Assembly: GCA_030522415.1 (NCBI GenBank)
Contig: JAMASW010000041.1
Span: 1 to 64,000, forward strand
Source of the DNA: Channallabes apus
Taxonomy: Eukaryota > Chordata > Actinopteri > Siluriformes > Clariidae
Reading direction: 5' to 3'
DNA: 64,000 nt
Shown piece by piece: positions 35,590 through 51,448 of the stretch. Under the pieces are notes generated by a model. It saw only the letters and a list, made by a program, of their open reading frames with translations. It was not told the origin of the DNA and searched no databases. The position numbers were made by a program, and so were the translations under genes. The first letter of the stretch is position 1, and each line of letters opens with the position of its first letter.

Positions 35590-36098
35590 ATAACAGTGTA
35601 ATAACATTGTAATAACAGTGTTATAACACTGTAATAACAGTGTAATAACATTGTAATAACAGTGTAATAACATTGTAATAACACTGTAATAACAGTGTAA
35701 TAACATTGTAATAACATTGTAATAACAGTGTGATAACATTGTAATAACATTGTAATAACAGTGTAATAACATTGTAATAACACTGTAATAACACTGTAAT
35801 AACAGTGTAATAACATTGTAATAACAGTGTAATAACATTGTAATAACAGTGTTATAACATTGTAATAACAGTGTTATAACAGTGTAATAACAGTGTTATT
35901 ACAGTGTTATAACACTGTTATTACAATGTTATTACACTGTTATATAACATTGTAATAACAGTGTTATAACATTGTAATAACAGTGTTATTACAATGTTAT
36001 TACACTGTTATTACAATGTTATTACACTGTTATAACACTGTTATTACACTGTTATTACAATGTTATTACACTGTTATTACACTGTTATTACACTGTTA
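35590..36098. repeat. reverse block then fold-back cluster
   Basis: Reverse units from the palindrome at 35585-35594 to about 35893. Then come flips near 35893, 35941 and 35983 to forward units that run into hub 4. Repeated at offsets 8,217 (43807-44315) and again about 7,795 further (51602-52110). Confidence 0.85.
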
Positions 36099-36143
36099 TA
36101 ATAACATTATTATAACATATATATTATTATATATAATATAATT
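36099..36143. repeat. AT spacer hub 4
   Basis: Inverting type. It is followed by reverse (to 36229), forward (to 36489, palindrome GTTATATAAC) and reverse (to 36639) blocks before the next long forward array. Confidence 0.9.
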
Positions 36144-36639
36144 GTAATAACAGTGTAATAACATTGTAATAACACTGTAATAACAGTGTAATAACATTGT
36201 AATAACAGTGTAATAACATTGTAATAACACTGTTATTACACTGTTATTACAATGTTATTACACTGTTATTACAATGTTATTACACTGTTATTACAATGTT
36301 ATTACACTGTTATAACACTGTTATTACACTGTTATTACACTGTTATTACACTGTTATAACACTGTTATTACAATGTTATAACACTGTTATTACACTGTTA
36401 TTACAATGTTATTACACTGTTATTACACTGTTATTACACTGTTATAACACTGTTATTACAATGTTATAACACTGTTATTACAATGTTATATAACAGTGTA
36501 ATAACATTGTAATAACAGTGTTATAACACTGTAATAACAGTGTAATAACATTGTAATAACAGTGTAATAACATTGTAATAACACTGTAATAACAGTGTAA
36601 TAACATTGTAATAACAGTGTAATAACATTGTAATAACAC

Positions 36640-38031
36640 TGTTATTACAATGTTATTACACTGTTATTACACTGTTATAACACTGTTATTACAATGTTAT
36701 AACACTGTTATTACAATGTTATTACACTGTTATTACAATGTTATTACACTGTTATTACACTGTTATAACACTGTTATTACAATGTTATTACAATGTTATT
36801 ACAATGTTATTACACTGTTATTACAATGTTATTACACTGTTATTACACTGTTATTACAATGTTATTACACTGTTATTACAATGTTATTACACTGTTATTA
36901 CACTGTTATAACACTGTTATTACAATGTTATTACTCTGTTATTACAATGTTATTACACTGTTATTACACTGTTATAACACTGTTATTACAATGTTATTAC
37001 ACTGTTATAACACTGTTATTACAATGTTATTACACTGTTATTACAATGTTATTACACTGTTATTACAGTGTTATTACAATGTTATTACAATGTTATTACA
37101 ATGTTATCACACTGTTATTACAATGTTATTACAATGTTATTACACTGTTATTACAATGTTATTACACTGTTATTACACTGTTATTACAGTGTTATAAGAC
37201 TGTTATTACAATGTTATTACACTGTTATTACAATGTTATTACACTGTTATTACACTGTTATTACAATGTTATTACACTGTTATTACACTGTTATTACAGT
37301 GTTATAACACTGTTATTACAATGTTATTACAATGTTATTACACTGTTATTACAATGTTATTACAATGTTATTACACTGTTATTACAATGTTATTACACTG
37401 TTATAACACTGTTATTACAATGTTATTACTCTGTTATTACAATGTTATTACACTGTTATTACACTGTTATAACACTGTTATTACAATGTTATTACACTGT
37501 TATTACAATGTTATTACAATGTTATTACAATGTTATTACACTGTTATTACAATGTTATTACAATGTTATTACAATGTTATTACAATGTTATTACACTGTT
37601 ATTACAATGTTATTACAATGTTATTACACTGTTATTACAATGTTATTACAATGTTATTACACTGTTATTACAATGTTATTACACTGTTATTACACGGTTA
37701 TTACACTGTTATTACAATGTTATTACAGTGTTATTACAATGTTATTACAATGTTATTACACTGTTATTACAATGTTATTACAGTGTTATTACAATGTTAT
37801 TACACTGTTATTACAATGTTATTACAGTGTTATTACAATGTTATTACAATGTTATTACACTGTTATTACAATGTTATTACAATGTTATTACACTGTTATT
37901 ACACTGTTATTACAATGTTATTACAGTGTTATTACAATGTTATTACACTGTTATTACAGTGTTATTACAATGTTATTACAATGTTATTGCAGTGTTATTA
38001 CAATGTTATTACACTGTTATTACAATGTTAT
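36640..38031 (+). repeat. satellite block, forward units
   Basis: Carries CAGTGTTATAAGACTG (about 37190), TTATTACTCTG units, TTATTACACGG (about 37690) and TTATTGCAGTG (37986). The first half recurs at 44857 (offset 8,217), 49970 and 52653. Its last part, with TTATTGC, recurs at 63.1-63.6 kb (offset 25,557). Ends at GTTATATAAC. Confidence 0.92.
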
Positions 38032-38290
38032 ATAACAGTGTAATAACATTGTAATAACATTGTAATAACAGTGTAATAACATTGTAATAACATTGTAATA
38101 ACACTGTAATAACATTGTAATAACAGTGTAATAACATTGTAATAACAGTGTAATAACAGTGTAATAACAGTGTAATAACATTGTAATAACACTGTAATAA
38201 CATTGTAATAACAGTGTAATAACAGTGTAATAACATTGTAATAACACTGTAATAACATTGTAATAACAGTGTAATAACATTGTAATAACA
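38032..38290 (-). repeat. satellite block, reverse units
   Basis: About 23 reverse units between the palindrome at 38031/38032 and the CACTG flip near 38290; nearly the same order as 63589-63859. Confidence 0.9.
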
Positions 38291-39638
38291 CTGTTATTAC
38301 AATGTTATTACACTGTTATTACACTGTTATAACACTGTTATTACAATGTTATAACACTGTTATTACAATGTTATTACACTGTTATTACAATGTTATTACA
38401 CTGTTATTACACTGTTATAACACTGTTATTACAATGTTATTACAATGTTATTACAATGTTATTACACTGTTATTACAATGTTATTACACTGTTATTACAC
38501 TGTTATTACAATGTTATTACACTGTTATTACACTGTTATTACACTGTTATTACAATGTTATTACTCTGTTATTACAATGTTATTACACTGTTATTACACT
38601 GTTATAACACTGTTATTACAATGTTATTACACTGTTATAACACTGTTATTACAATGTTATTACACTGTTATTACAATGTTATTACACTGTTATTACAGTG
38701 TTATTACAATGTTATTACAATGTTATTACAATGTTATCACACTGTTATTACAATGTTATTACAATGTTATTACACTGTTATTACAATGTTATTACACTGT
38801 TATTACACTGTTATTACAGTGTTATAACACTGTTATTACAATGTTATTACACTGTTATTACAATGTTATTACACTGTTATTACACTGTTATTACAATGTT
38901 ATTACACTGTTATTACAGTGTTATTACAATGTTATTACAATGTTATTACACTGTTATTACAATGTTATTACAATGTTATTACACTGTTATTACACTGTTA
39001 TTACAATGTTATTACAGTGTTATTACAATGTTATTACACTGTTATTACAATGTTATTACAGTGTTATTACAATGTTATTACACTGTTATTACAGTGTTAT
39101 TACAATGTTATTACAATGTTATTACAATGTTATTACACTGTTATTACAATGTTATCACACTGTTATTACAATGTTATTACAATGTTATTACAATGTTATT
39201 ACAATGTTATCACACTGTTATTACAATGTTATTACAATGTTATTACACTGTTATTACACTGTTATTACACTGTTATTACAGTGTTATAACACTGTTATTA
39301 CAATGTTATTACACTGTTATTACAATGTTATTACACTGTTATTACAATGTTATTACACTGTTATTACAGTGTTATTACAATGTTATCACACTGTTATTAC
39401 AATGTTATTACACTGTTATTACAGTGTTATTACAATGTTATTACACTGTTATTACAATGTTATTACAATGTTATTACACTGTTATTACAATGTTATTACA
39501 GTGTTATTACAATGTTATTACACTGTTATTACAATGTTATTACACTGTTATTACACTGTTATAACACTGTTATTACAATGTTATTACACTGTTATTACAA
39601 TGTTATTACACTGTTATTACACTGTTATTACACTGTTA
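38291..39638 (+). repeat. satellite block, forward units, copy of 28481-29828
   Basis: From about 38.6 kb the unit order matches 28.8-29.8 kb at an offset of 9,810 bp with only scattered base differences. Confidence 0.9.
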
Positions 39639-39683
39639 TAATAACATTATTATAACATATATATTATTATATATAATATAATT
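39639..39683. repeat. AT spacer hub 5
   Basis: Inverting type, 9,810 bp from hub 1. Then reverse units to 39769 and forward units to the palindrome at 40029/40030. Confidence 0.9.
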
Positions 39684-40029
39684 GTAATAACAGTGTAATA
39701 ACATTGTAATAACACTGTAATAACAGTGTAATAACATTGTAATAACAGTGTAATAACATTGTAATAACACTGTTATTACACTGTTATTACAATGTTATTA
39801 CACTGTTATTACAATGTTATTACACTGTTATTACAATGTTATTACACTGTTATAACACTGTTATTACACTGTTATTACACTGTTATTACACTGTTATAAC
39901 ACTGTTATTACAATGTTATAACACTGTTATTACACTGTTATTACAATGTTATTACACTGTTATTACACTGTTATTACACTGTTATAACACTGTTATTACA
40001 ATGTTATAACACTGTTATTACAATGTTAT

Positions 40030-42085
40030 ATAACAGTGTAATAACATTGTAATAACAGTGTTATAACACTGTAATAACAGTGTAATAACATTGTAATAAC
40101 AGTGTAATAACATTGTAATAACACTGTAATAACAGTGTAATAACATTGTAATAACAGTGTAATAACAGTGTAATAACATTGTAATAACAGTGTAATAACA
40201 TTGTAATAACAGTGTTATAACAGTGTAATAACAGTGTAATAACATTGTAATAACAGTGTAATAACATTGTAATAACACTGTAATAACATTGTAATAACAG
40301 TGTAATAACATTGTAATAACATTGTAATAACAGTGTAATAACATTGTAATAACACTGTAATAACAGTGTAATAACATTGTAATAACAGTGTAATAACATT
40401 GTAATAACAGTGTAATAACAGTGTAATAACATTGTAATAACAGTGTAATAACATTGTAATAACAGTGTTATAACACTGTAATAACAGTGTAATAACAGTG
40501 TAATAACATTGTAATAACAGTGTAATAACATTGTAATAACATTGTAATAACAGTGTGATAACATTGTAATAACATTGTAATAACAGTGTAATAACATTGT
40601 AATAACATTGTAATAACATTGTAATAACACTGTAATAACATTGTAATAACAGTGTAATAACATTGTAATAACAGTGTAATAACATTGTAATAACACTGTA
40701 ATAACAGTGTAATAACATTGTAATAACAGTGTAATAACATTGTAATAACACTGTAATAACAGTGTAATAACATTGTAATAACAGTGTAATAACATTGTAA
40801 TAACAGTGTAATAACAGTGTAATAACATTGTAATAACAGTGTAATAACATTGTAATAACAGTGTTATAACATTGTAATAACAGTAATAACAGTGTAATAA
40901 CATTGTAATAACATTGTAATAACAGTGTAATAACATTGTAATAACATTGTAATAACACTGTAATAACAGTGTAATAACATTGTAATAACAGTGTAATAAC
41001 AGTGTAATAACATTGTAATAACAGTGTAATAACATTGTAATAACAGTGTTATAACACTGTAATAACAGTGTAATAACAGTGTAATAACATTGTAATAACA
41101 GTGTAATAACATTGTAATAACATTGTAATAACAGTGTGATAACATTGTAATAACATTGTAATAACATTGTAATAACATTGTGATAACAGTGTGATAACAT
41201 TGTAATAACAGTGTAATAACATTGTAATAACATTGTAATAACATTGTAATAACACTGTAATAACACTGTAATAACATTGTAATAACATTGTAATAACACT
41301 GTAATAACAGTGTAATAACATTGTAATAACACTGTAATAACATTGTAATAACAGTGTAATAACATTGTAATAACACTGTAATAACATTGTAATAACAGTG
41401 TAATAACAGTGTAATAACATTGTAATAACATTGTAATAACAGTGTAATAACATTGTAATAACATTGTAATAACACTGTAATAACAGTGTAATAACATTGT
41501 AATAACAGTGTAATAACAGTGTAATAACATTGTAATAACAGTGTAATAACATTGTAATAACAGTGTTATAACACTGTAATAACAGTGTAATAACAGTGTA
41601 ATAACATTGTAATAACAGTGTAATAACATTGTAATAACATTGTAATAACAGTGTGATAACATTGTAATAACATTGTAATAACATTGTAATAACACTGTAA
41701 TAACAGTGTAATAACATTGTAATAACAGTGTAATAACATTGTAATAACAGTGTTATAACAGTGTAATAACATTGTAATAACAGTGTTATAACAGTGTAAT
41801 AACAGTGTAATAACAGAGTAATAACATTGTAATAACAGTGTTATAACAGTGTAATAACAGTGTAATAACATTGTAATAACAGTGTAATAACATTGTAATA
41901 ACAGTGTAATAACAGTGTAATAACATTGTAATAACAGTGTAATAACATTGTAATAACATTGTAATAACATTGTAATAACAGTGTTATAACAGTGTAATAA
42001 CAGTGTAATAACAGTGTAATAACATTGTAATAACAGTGTAATAACATTGTAATAACAGTGTTATAACATTGTAATAACAGTGTTA
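40030..42085 (-). repeat. satellite block, reverse units, copy of 31833-33868
   Basis: Has a 2-bp loss (CAGTAATAAC at 40881) not present in the sister array. Ends at CAGTGTTATAACACTG (42078-42093). Confidence 0.9.
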
Positions 42086-43653
42086 TAACACTGTTATTAC
42101 AATGTTATTACACTGTTATATAACATTGTAATAACAGTGTTATAACATTGTAATAACAGTGTTATTACAATGTTATTACACTGTTATTACAATGTTATTA
42201 CACTGTTATAACACTGTTATTACACTGTTATTACAATGTTATTACACTGTTATTACACTGTTATTACACTGTTATAACACTGTTATTACAATGTTATAAC
42301 ACTGTTATTACAATGTTATATAACAGTGTAATAACATTGTAATAACAGTGTTATAACACTGTAATAACAGTGTAATAACAGTGTAATAACATTGTAATAA
42401 CAGTGTAATAACATTGTAATAACATTGTAATAACAGTGTAATAACATTGTAATAACAGTGTTATAACACTGTAATAACAGTGTAATAACAGTGTAATAAC
42501 ATTGTAATAACAGTGTAATAACAGTGTAATAACATTGTAATAACAGTGTAATAACATTGTAATAACAGTGTTATAACACTGTAATAACAGTGTAATAACA
42601 GTGTAATAACATTGTAATAACAGTGTAATAACATTGTAATAACATTGTAATAACAGTGTGATAACATTGTAATAACATTGTAATAACATTGTAATAACAC
42701 TGTAATAACAGTGTAATAACATTGTAATAACACTGTAATAACATTGTAATAACAGTGTAATAACATTGTAATAACACTGTAATAACATTGTAATAACAGT
42801 GTAATAACAGTGTAATAACATTGTAATAACATTGTAATAACAGTGTAATAACATTGTAATAACATTGTAATAACACTGTAATAACAGTGTAATAACATTG
42901 TAATAACAGTGTAATAACAGTGTAATAACATTGTAATAACAGTGTAATAACATTGTAATAACAGTGTTATAACACTGTAATAACAGTGTAATAACAGTGT
43001 AATAACATTGTAATAACAGTGTAATAACATTGTAATAACATTGTAATAACAGTGTGATAACATTGTAATAACATTGTAATAACATTGTAATAACAGTGTA
43101 ATAACATTGTAATAACACTGTAATAACAGTGTAATAACAGTGTAATAACATTGTAATAACAGTGTTATAACACTGTAATAACAGTGTAATAACATTGTAA
43201 TAACAGTGTAATAACATTGTAATAACACTGTAATAACAGTGTAATAACATTGTAATAACATTGTAATAACAGTGTGTTAACATTGTAATAACATTGTAAT
43301 AACAGTGTAATAACATTGTAATAACATTGTAATAACACTGTAATAACATTGTAATAACAGTGTAATAACATTGTAATAACAGTGTAATAACATTGTAATA
43401 ACAGTGTTATAACATTGTAATAACAGTGTTATAACAGTGTAATAACAGTGTTATTACAGTGTTATAACACTGTTATTACAATGTTATTACACTGTTATAT
43501 AACATTGTAATAACAGTGTTATAACATTGTAATAACAGTGTTATTACAATGTTATTACACTGTTATTACAATGTTATTACACTGTTATAACACTGTTATT
43601 ACACTGTTATTACAATGTTATTACACTGTTATTACACTGTTATTACACTGTTA
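42086..43653. repeat. fold-back cluster, reverse block and second cluster (copy of 33869-35436)
   Basis: Flips at about 42085, 42119, 42162 and 42319, a long reverse block to about 43450, then short flips to hub 6. Same order as the first copy, offset 8,217. Confidence 0.88.
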
Positions 43654-43715
43654 TAATAACATTATTATAACATATATATTATTATATATAATATAATTGT
43701 AATTTTTTTTGTATG
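43654..43715. repeat. AT spacer hub 6, T8-GTATG type
   Basis: Copy of hub 3 at 8,217 bp; forward units on both sides. Confidence 0.9.
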
Positions 43716-44315
43716 TATTACAATGTTATTACACTGTTATTACACTGTTATTACACTGTTATAACACTGTTATTACAATGTTATAACACTGTTATTACAA
43801 TGTTATATAACAGTGTAATAACATTGTAATAACAGTGTTATAACACTGTAATAACAGTGTAATAACATTGTAATAACAGTGTAATAACATTGTAATAACA
43901 CTGTAATAACAGTGTAATAACATTGTAATAACATTGTAATAACAGTGTGATAACATTGTAATAACATTGTAATAACAGTGTAATAACATTGTAATAACAC
44001 TGTAATAACACTGTAATAACAGTGTAATAACATTGTAATAACAGTGTAATAACATTGTAATAACAGTGTTATAACATTGTAATAACAGTGTTATAACAGT
44101 GTAATAACAGTGTTATTACAGTGTTATAACACTGTTATTACAATGTTATTACACTGTTATATAACATTGTAATAACAGTGTTATAACATTGTAATAACAG
44201 TGTTATTACAATGTTATTACACTGTTATTACAATGTTATTACACTGTTATAACACTGTTATTACACTGTTATTACAATGTTATTACACTGTTATTACACT
44301 GTTATTACACTGTTA

Positions 44316-44360
44316 TAATAACATTATTATAACATATATATTATTATATATAATATAATT
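44316..44360. repeat. AT spacer hub 7
   Basis: Inverting type, copy of hub 4 at 8,217 bp. Reverse to 44446, forward to 44706, reverse to 44856. Confidence 0.9.
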
Positions 44361-44856
44361 GTAATAACAGTGTAATAACATTGTAATAACACTGTAATAA
44401 CAGTGTAATAACATTGTAATAACAGTGTAATAACATTGTAATAACACTGTTATTACACTGTTATTACAATGTTATTACACTGTTATTACAATGTTATTAC
44501 ACTGTTATTACAATGTTATTACACTGTTATAACACTGTTATTACACTGTTATTACACTGTTATTACACTGTTATAACACTGTTATTACAATGTTATAACA
44601 CTGTTATTACACTGTTATTACAATGTTATTACACTGTTATTACACTGTTATTACACTGTTATAACACTGTTATTACAATGTTATAACACTGTTATTACAA
44701 TGTTATATAACAGTGTAATAACATTGTAATAACAGTGTTATAACACTGTAATAACAGTGTAATAACATTGTAATAACAGTGTAATAACATTGTAATAACA
44801 CTGTAATAACAGTGTAATAACATTGTAATAACAGTGTAATAACATTGTAATAACAC

Positions 44857-47800
44857 TGTTATTACAATGTTATTACACTGTTATTACACTGTTATAACAC
44901 TGTTATTACAATGTTATAACACTGTTATTACAATGTTATTACACTGTTATTACAATGTTATTACACTGTTATTACACTGTTATAACACTGTTATTACAAT
45001 GTTATTACAATGTTATTACAATGTTATTACACTGTTATTACAATGTTATTACACTGTTATTACACTGTTATTACAATGTTATTACACTGTTATTACAATG
45101 TTATTACACTGTTATTACACTGTTATAACACTGTTATTACAATGTTATTACTCTGTTATTACAATGTTATTACACTGTTATTACACTGTTATAACACTGT
45201 TATTACAATGTTATTACACTGTTATAACACTGTTATTACAATGTTATTACACTGTTATTACAATGTTATTACACTGTTATTACAGTGTTATTACAATGTT
45301 ATTACAATGTTATTACAATGTTATCACACTGTTATTACAATGTTATTACAATGTTATTACACTGTTATTACAATGTTATTACACTGTTATTACACTGTTA
45401 TTACAGTGTTATAAGACTGTTATTACAATGTTATTACACTGTTATTACAATGTTATTACACTGTTATTACACTGTTATTACAATGTTATTACACTGTTAT
45501 TACACTGTTATTACAGTGTTATAACACTGTTATTACAATGTTATTACAATGTTATTACACTGTTATTACAATGTTATTACAATGTTATTACACTGTTATT
45601 ACAATGTTATTACACTGTTATAACACTGTTATTACAATGTTATTACTCTGTTATTACAATGTTATTACACTGTTATTACACTGTTATTACAATGTTATTA
45701 CAATGTTATTACAATGTTATTACAATGTTATTACACTGTTATTACAATGTTATTACAATGTTATTACAATGTTATTACACTGTTATTACAATGTTATTAC
45801 AATGTTATTACACTGTTATTACAATGTTATTACAATGTTATTACACTGTTATTACAATGTTATTACACTGTTATTACACGGTTATTACACTGTTATTACA
45901 ATGTTATTACAGTGTTATTACAATGTTATTACACTGTTATTACAATGTTATTACAGTGTTATTACAATGTTATTACACTGTTATTACACTGTTATTACAC
46001 TGTTATTACAATGTTATTACACTGTTATTACAATGTTATTACAGTGTTATTACAATGTTATTACAATGTTATTACAATGTTATTACACTGTTATTACAAT
46101 GTTATTAAATTGTTATCACACTGTTATTACAATGTTATTACAATGTTATTACACTGTTATTACAATGTTATCACACTGTTATTACACTGTTATTACAGTG
46201 TTATAACACTGTTATTACAATGTTATTACACTGTTATTACAATGTTATTACACTGTTATTACACTGTTATTACAATGTTATTACACTGTTATTACAATGT
46301 TATTACACTGTTATTAAAGTGTTATTACAATGTTATTACAGTGTTATTACAATGTTATTACACTGTTATTACACTGTTATTACACTGTTATTACACTGTT
46401 ATTACAATGTTATTACAATGTTATTACAATGTTATTACAGTGTTATTACAATGTTATTACAATGTTATTACAATGTTATTACACTGTTATTACAATGTTA
46501 TTACAATGTTATCACACTGTTATTACAATGTTATTACAATGTTATTACACTGTTATTACAATGTTATTACACTGTTATTACACTGTTATTACAGTGTTAT
46601 AACACTGTTATTACAATGTTATTACACTGTTATTACAATGTTATTACACTGTTATTACACTGTTATTACAATGTTATTACACTGTTATTACAATGTTATT
46701 ACACTGTTATTACAGTGTTATTACAATGTTATTACACTGTTATTACAATGTTATTACAATGTTATTACACTGTTATTACAATGTTATTACAGTGTTATTA
46801 CAATGTTATTACACTGTTATTACAATGTTATTACACTGTTATTACACTGTTATAACACTGTTATTACAATGTTATTACAGTGTTATTACAATGTTATTAC
46901 ACTGTTATTACAGTGTTATTACAATGTTATTACAATGTTATTACAATGTTATTACACTGTTATTACAATGTTATTACAGTGTTATTACAATGTTATTACA
47001 ATGTTATTACAATGTTATTACACTGTTATTACAATGTTATTACAATGTTATTACAATGTTATTACACTGTTATTACAATGTTATTACAATGTTATTACAC
47101 TGTCATTACAATGTTATTACAATGTTATTACACTGTTATTACAATGTTATTACACTGTTATTACACTGTTATTACACTGTTATTACAATGTTATTACAGT
47201 GTTATTACAATGTTATTACACTGTTATTACAATGTTATTACAGTGTTATTACAATGTTATTACACTGTTATTACAATGTTATTACAGTGTTATTACAATG
47301 TTATTACAATGTTATTACACTGTTATTACAATGTTATTACAATGTTATTACACTGTTATTACACTGTTATTACAATGTTATTACAGTGTTATTACAATGT
47401 TATTACACTGTTATTACAGTGTTATTACAATGTTATTACAATGTTATTACAGTGTTATTACAATGTTATTACACTGTTATTACAGTGTTATTACAATGTT
47501 ATTACACTGTTATTACACTGTTATTACAATGTTATTACACTGTTATTACAATGTTATTACAGTGTTATTACAATGTTATTACAATGTTATTACACTGTTA
47601 TTACAATGTTATTACAATGTTATTACACTGTTATTACACTGTTATTACAATGTTATTACAGTGTTATTACAATGTTATTACACTGTTATTACAGTGTTAT
47701 TACAATGTTATTACAATGTTATTACAATGTTATTACACTGTTATTACAATGTTATTACAGTGTTATTACAATGTTATTACAATGTTATTACAATGTTATT

Positions 47801-48690
47801 ACACTGTTATTACAATGTTATTACAATGTTATTACAATGTTATTACACTGTTATTACAATGTTATTACACTGTTATTACAATGTTATTACACTGTTATTA
47901 CAGTGTTATTACAATGTTATTACACTGTTATTACAATGTTATTACACTGTTATTACAATGTTATTACAATGTTATTACAATGTTATTACAATGTTATTAC
48001 AATGTTATTACAATGTTATTACACTGTTATTACAATGTTATTACAATGTTATTACACTGTTATTACAATGTTATTACAATGTTATTACAATGTTATTACA
48101 CTGTTATTACACTGTTATTACACTGTTATTACAATGTTATTACAGTGTTATTACAATGTTATTACACTGTTATTACAATGTTATTACAGTGTTATTACAA
48201 TGTTATTACACTGTTATTACACTGTTATTACAATGTTATTACAATGTTATTACAGTGTTATTACAATGTTATTACAATGTTATTACAATGTTATTACACT
48301 GTTATTACAATGTTATTACAATGTTATCACACTGTTATTACAATGTTATTACAATGTTATTACACTGTTATTACAATGTTATCACACTGTTATTACAATG
48401 TTATTACACTGTTATTACACTGTTATTACAATGTTATTACACTGTTATTACAATGTTATTACAATGTTATTACAATGTTATTACAGTGTTATTACAATGT
48501 TATTACACTGTTATTACACTGTTATTACACTGTTATTACACTGTTATTACACTGTTATAACACTGTTATTACAATGTTATAACACTGTTATTACACTGTT
48601 ATTACAATGTTATTACACTGTTATTACACTGTTATTACACTGTTATAACACTGTTATTACAATGTTATAACACTGTTATTACAATGTTAT
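44857..48690 (+). repeat. long forward array (3.8 kb)
   Basis: Starts as a copy of 36640 onward (same AAGACTG variant at about 45410), then diverges near 45.6 kb. It carries TTATTAAATTGTTATCAC (about 46105), ATTAAAGTG (46315) and a TGTCATTAC unit (47102). Few TTATAAC units, so frames stay open over 900 codons. Ends at GTTATATAAC (centre 48690/48691). Confidence 0.93.
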
Positions 48691-49337
48691 ATAACAGTGT
48701 AATAACATTGTAATAACAGTGTAATAACATTGTAATAACATTGTAATAACAGTGTGATAACATTGTAATAACATTGTAATAACATTGTAATAACACTGTA
48801 ATAACAGTGTAATAACATTGTAATAACAGTGTAATAACATTGTAATAACAGTGTAATAACAGTGTTATAACATTGTAATAACAGTGTAATAACATTGTAA
48901 TAACATTGTAATAACAGTGTAATAACATTGTAATAACATTGTAATAACAGTGTAATAACATTGTAATAACATTGTAATAACATTGTAATAACAGTGTTAT
49001 AACACTGTAATAACAGTGTAATAACATTGTAATAACAGTGTAATAACATTGTAATAACACTGTAATAACAGTGTAATAACATTGTAATAACATTGTAATA
49101 ACAGTGTGATAACATTGTAATAACATTGTAATAACAGTGTAATAACATTGTAATAACATTGTAATAACACTGTAATAACATTGTAATAACAGTGTAATAA
49201 CATTGTAATAACAGTGTAATAACATTGTAATAACAGTGTTATAACATTGTAATAACAGTGTTATAACAGTGTAATAACAGTGTAATAACATTGTAATAAC
49301 ATTGTAATAACAGTGTAATAACATTGTAATAACACTG
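48691..49337 (-). repeat. satellite block, reverse units
   Basis: Recurs as 56024-56670 at 7,333 bp. Forward units resume near 49337 and reach hub 8. Confidence 0.9.
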
Positions 49338-49472
49338 TTATTACACTGTTATTACAATGTTATTACACTGTTATTACAATGTTATTACACTGTTATTACA
49401 CTGTTATAACACTGTTATTACACTGTTATTACAATGTTATTACACTGTTATTACACTGTTATTACACTGTTA

Positions 49473-49517
49473 TAATAACATTATTATAACATATATATTA
49501 TTATATATAATATAATT
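49473..49517. repeat. AT spacer hub 8
   Basis: Inverting type. The following forward part carries an 11-bp variant CACTGTATTAACACTG (about 49685), repeated after hub 11. Confidence 0.9.
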
Positions 49518-49969
49518 GTAATAACAGTGTAATAACATTGTAATAACACTGTAATAACAGTGTAATAACATTGTAATAACAGTGTAATAACATTGTAATA
49601 ACACTGTTATTACACTGTTATTACAATGTTATTACACTGTTATTACAATGTTATTACACTGTTATTACACTGTTATTACACTGTATTAACACTGTTATTA
49701 CAATGTTATAACACTGTTATTACACTGTTATTACAATGTTATTACACTGTTATTACACTGTTATTACACTGTTATAACACTGTTATTACAATGTTATAAC
49801 ACTGTTATTACAATGTTATATAACAGTGTAATAACATTGTAATAACAGTGTTATAACACTGTAATAACAGTGTAATAACATTGTAATAACAGTGTAATAA
49901 CATTGTAATAACACTGTAATAACAGTGTAATAACATTGTAATAACAGTGTAATAACATTGTAATAACAC

Positions 49970-51448
49970 TGTTATTACAATGTTATTACACTGTTATTAC
50001 ACTGTTATAACACTGTTATTACAATGTTATAACACTGTTATTACAATGTTATTACACTGTTATTACAATGTTATTACACTGTTATTACACTGTTATAACA
50101 CTGTTATTACAATGTTATTACAATGTTATTACAATGTTATTACACTGTTATTACAATGTTATTACACTGTTATTACACTGTTATTACAATGTTATTACAC
50201 TGTTATTACAATGTTATTACACTGTTATTACACTGTTATAACACTGTTATTACAATGTTATTACTCTGTTATTACAATGTTATTACACTGTTATTACACT
50301 GTTATAACACTGTTATTACAATGTTATTACACTGTTATAACACTGTTATTACAATGTTATTACACTGTTATTACAATGTTATTACACTGTTATTACAGTG
50401 TTATTACAATGTTATTACAATGTTATTACAATGTTATCACACTGTTATTACAATGTTATTACAATGTTATTACACTGTTATTACAATGTTATTACACTGT
50501 TATTACACTGTTATTACAGTGTTATAACACTGTTATTACAATGTTATTACACTGTTATTACAATGTTATTACACTGTTATTACACTGTTATTACAATGTT
50601 ATTACACTGTTATTACACTGTTATTACAGTGTTATAACACTGTTATTACAATGTTATTACAATGTTATTACACTGTTATTACAATGTTATTACAATGTTA
50701 TTACACTGTTATTACAATGTTATTACAATGTTATTACAATGTTATTACAATGTTATTACACTGTTATTACAATGTTATTACAATGTTATTACACTGTTAT
50801 TACAATGTTATTACACTGTTATTACACTGTTATTACAGTGTTATAACACTGTTATTACAATGTTATTACACTGTTATTACAATGTTATTACACTGTTATT
50901 ACACTGTTATTACAATGTTATTACACTGTTATAACACTGTTATTACAATGTTATTACTCTGTTATTACAATGTTATTACACTGTTATTACACTGTTATAA
51001 CACTGTTATTACAATGTTATTACACTGTTATTACAATGTTATTACAATGTTATTACAATGTTATTACACTGTTATTACAATGTTATTACAATGTTATTAC
51101 AATGTTATTACACTGTTATTACAATGTTATTACAATGTTATTACACTGTTATTACAATGTTATTACAATGTTATTACACTGTTATTACAATGTTATTACA
51201 CTGTTATTACACGGTTATTACACTGTTATTACAATGTTATTACAGTGTTATTACAATGTTATTACACTGTTATTACAATGTTATTACAGTGTTATTACAA
51301 TGTTATTACACTGTTATTACACTGTTATTACACTGTTATTACAATGTTATTACACTGTTATTACAATGTTATTACACTGTTATAACACTGTTATTACACT
51401 GTTATTACAATGTTATTACACTGTTATTACACTGTTATTACACTGTTA
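49970..51448 (+). repeat. satellite block, forward units
   Basis: Same opening order as 36640, 44857, 52653 and 57303. Carries CACGG (about 51210). Ends at hub 9. Confidence 0.9.
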
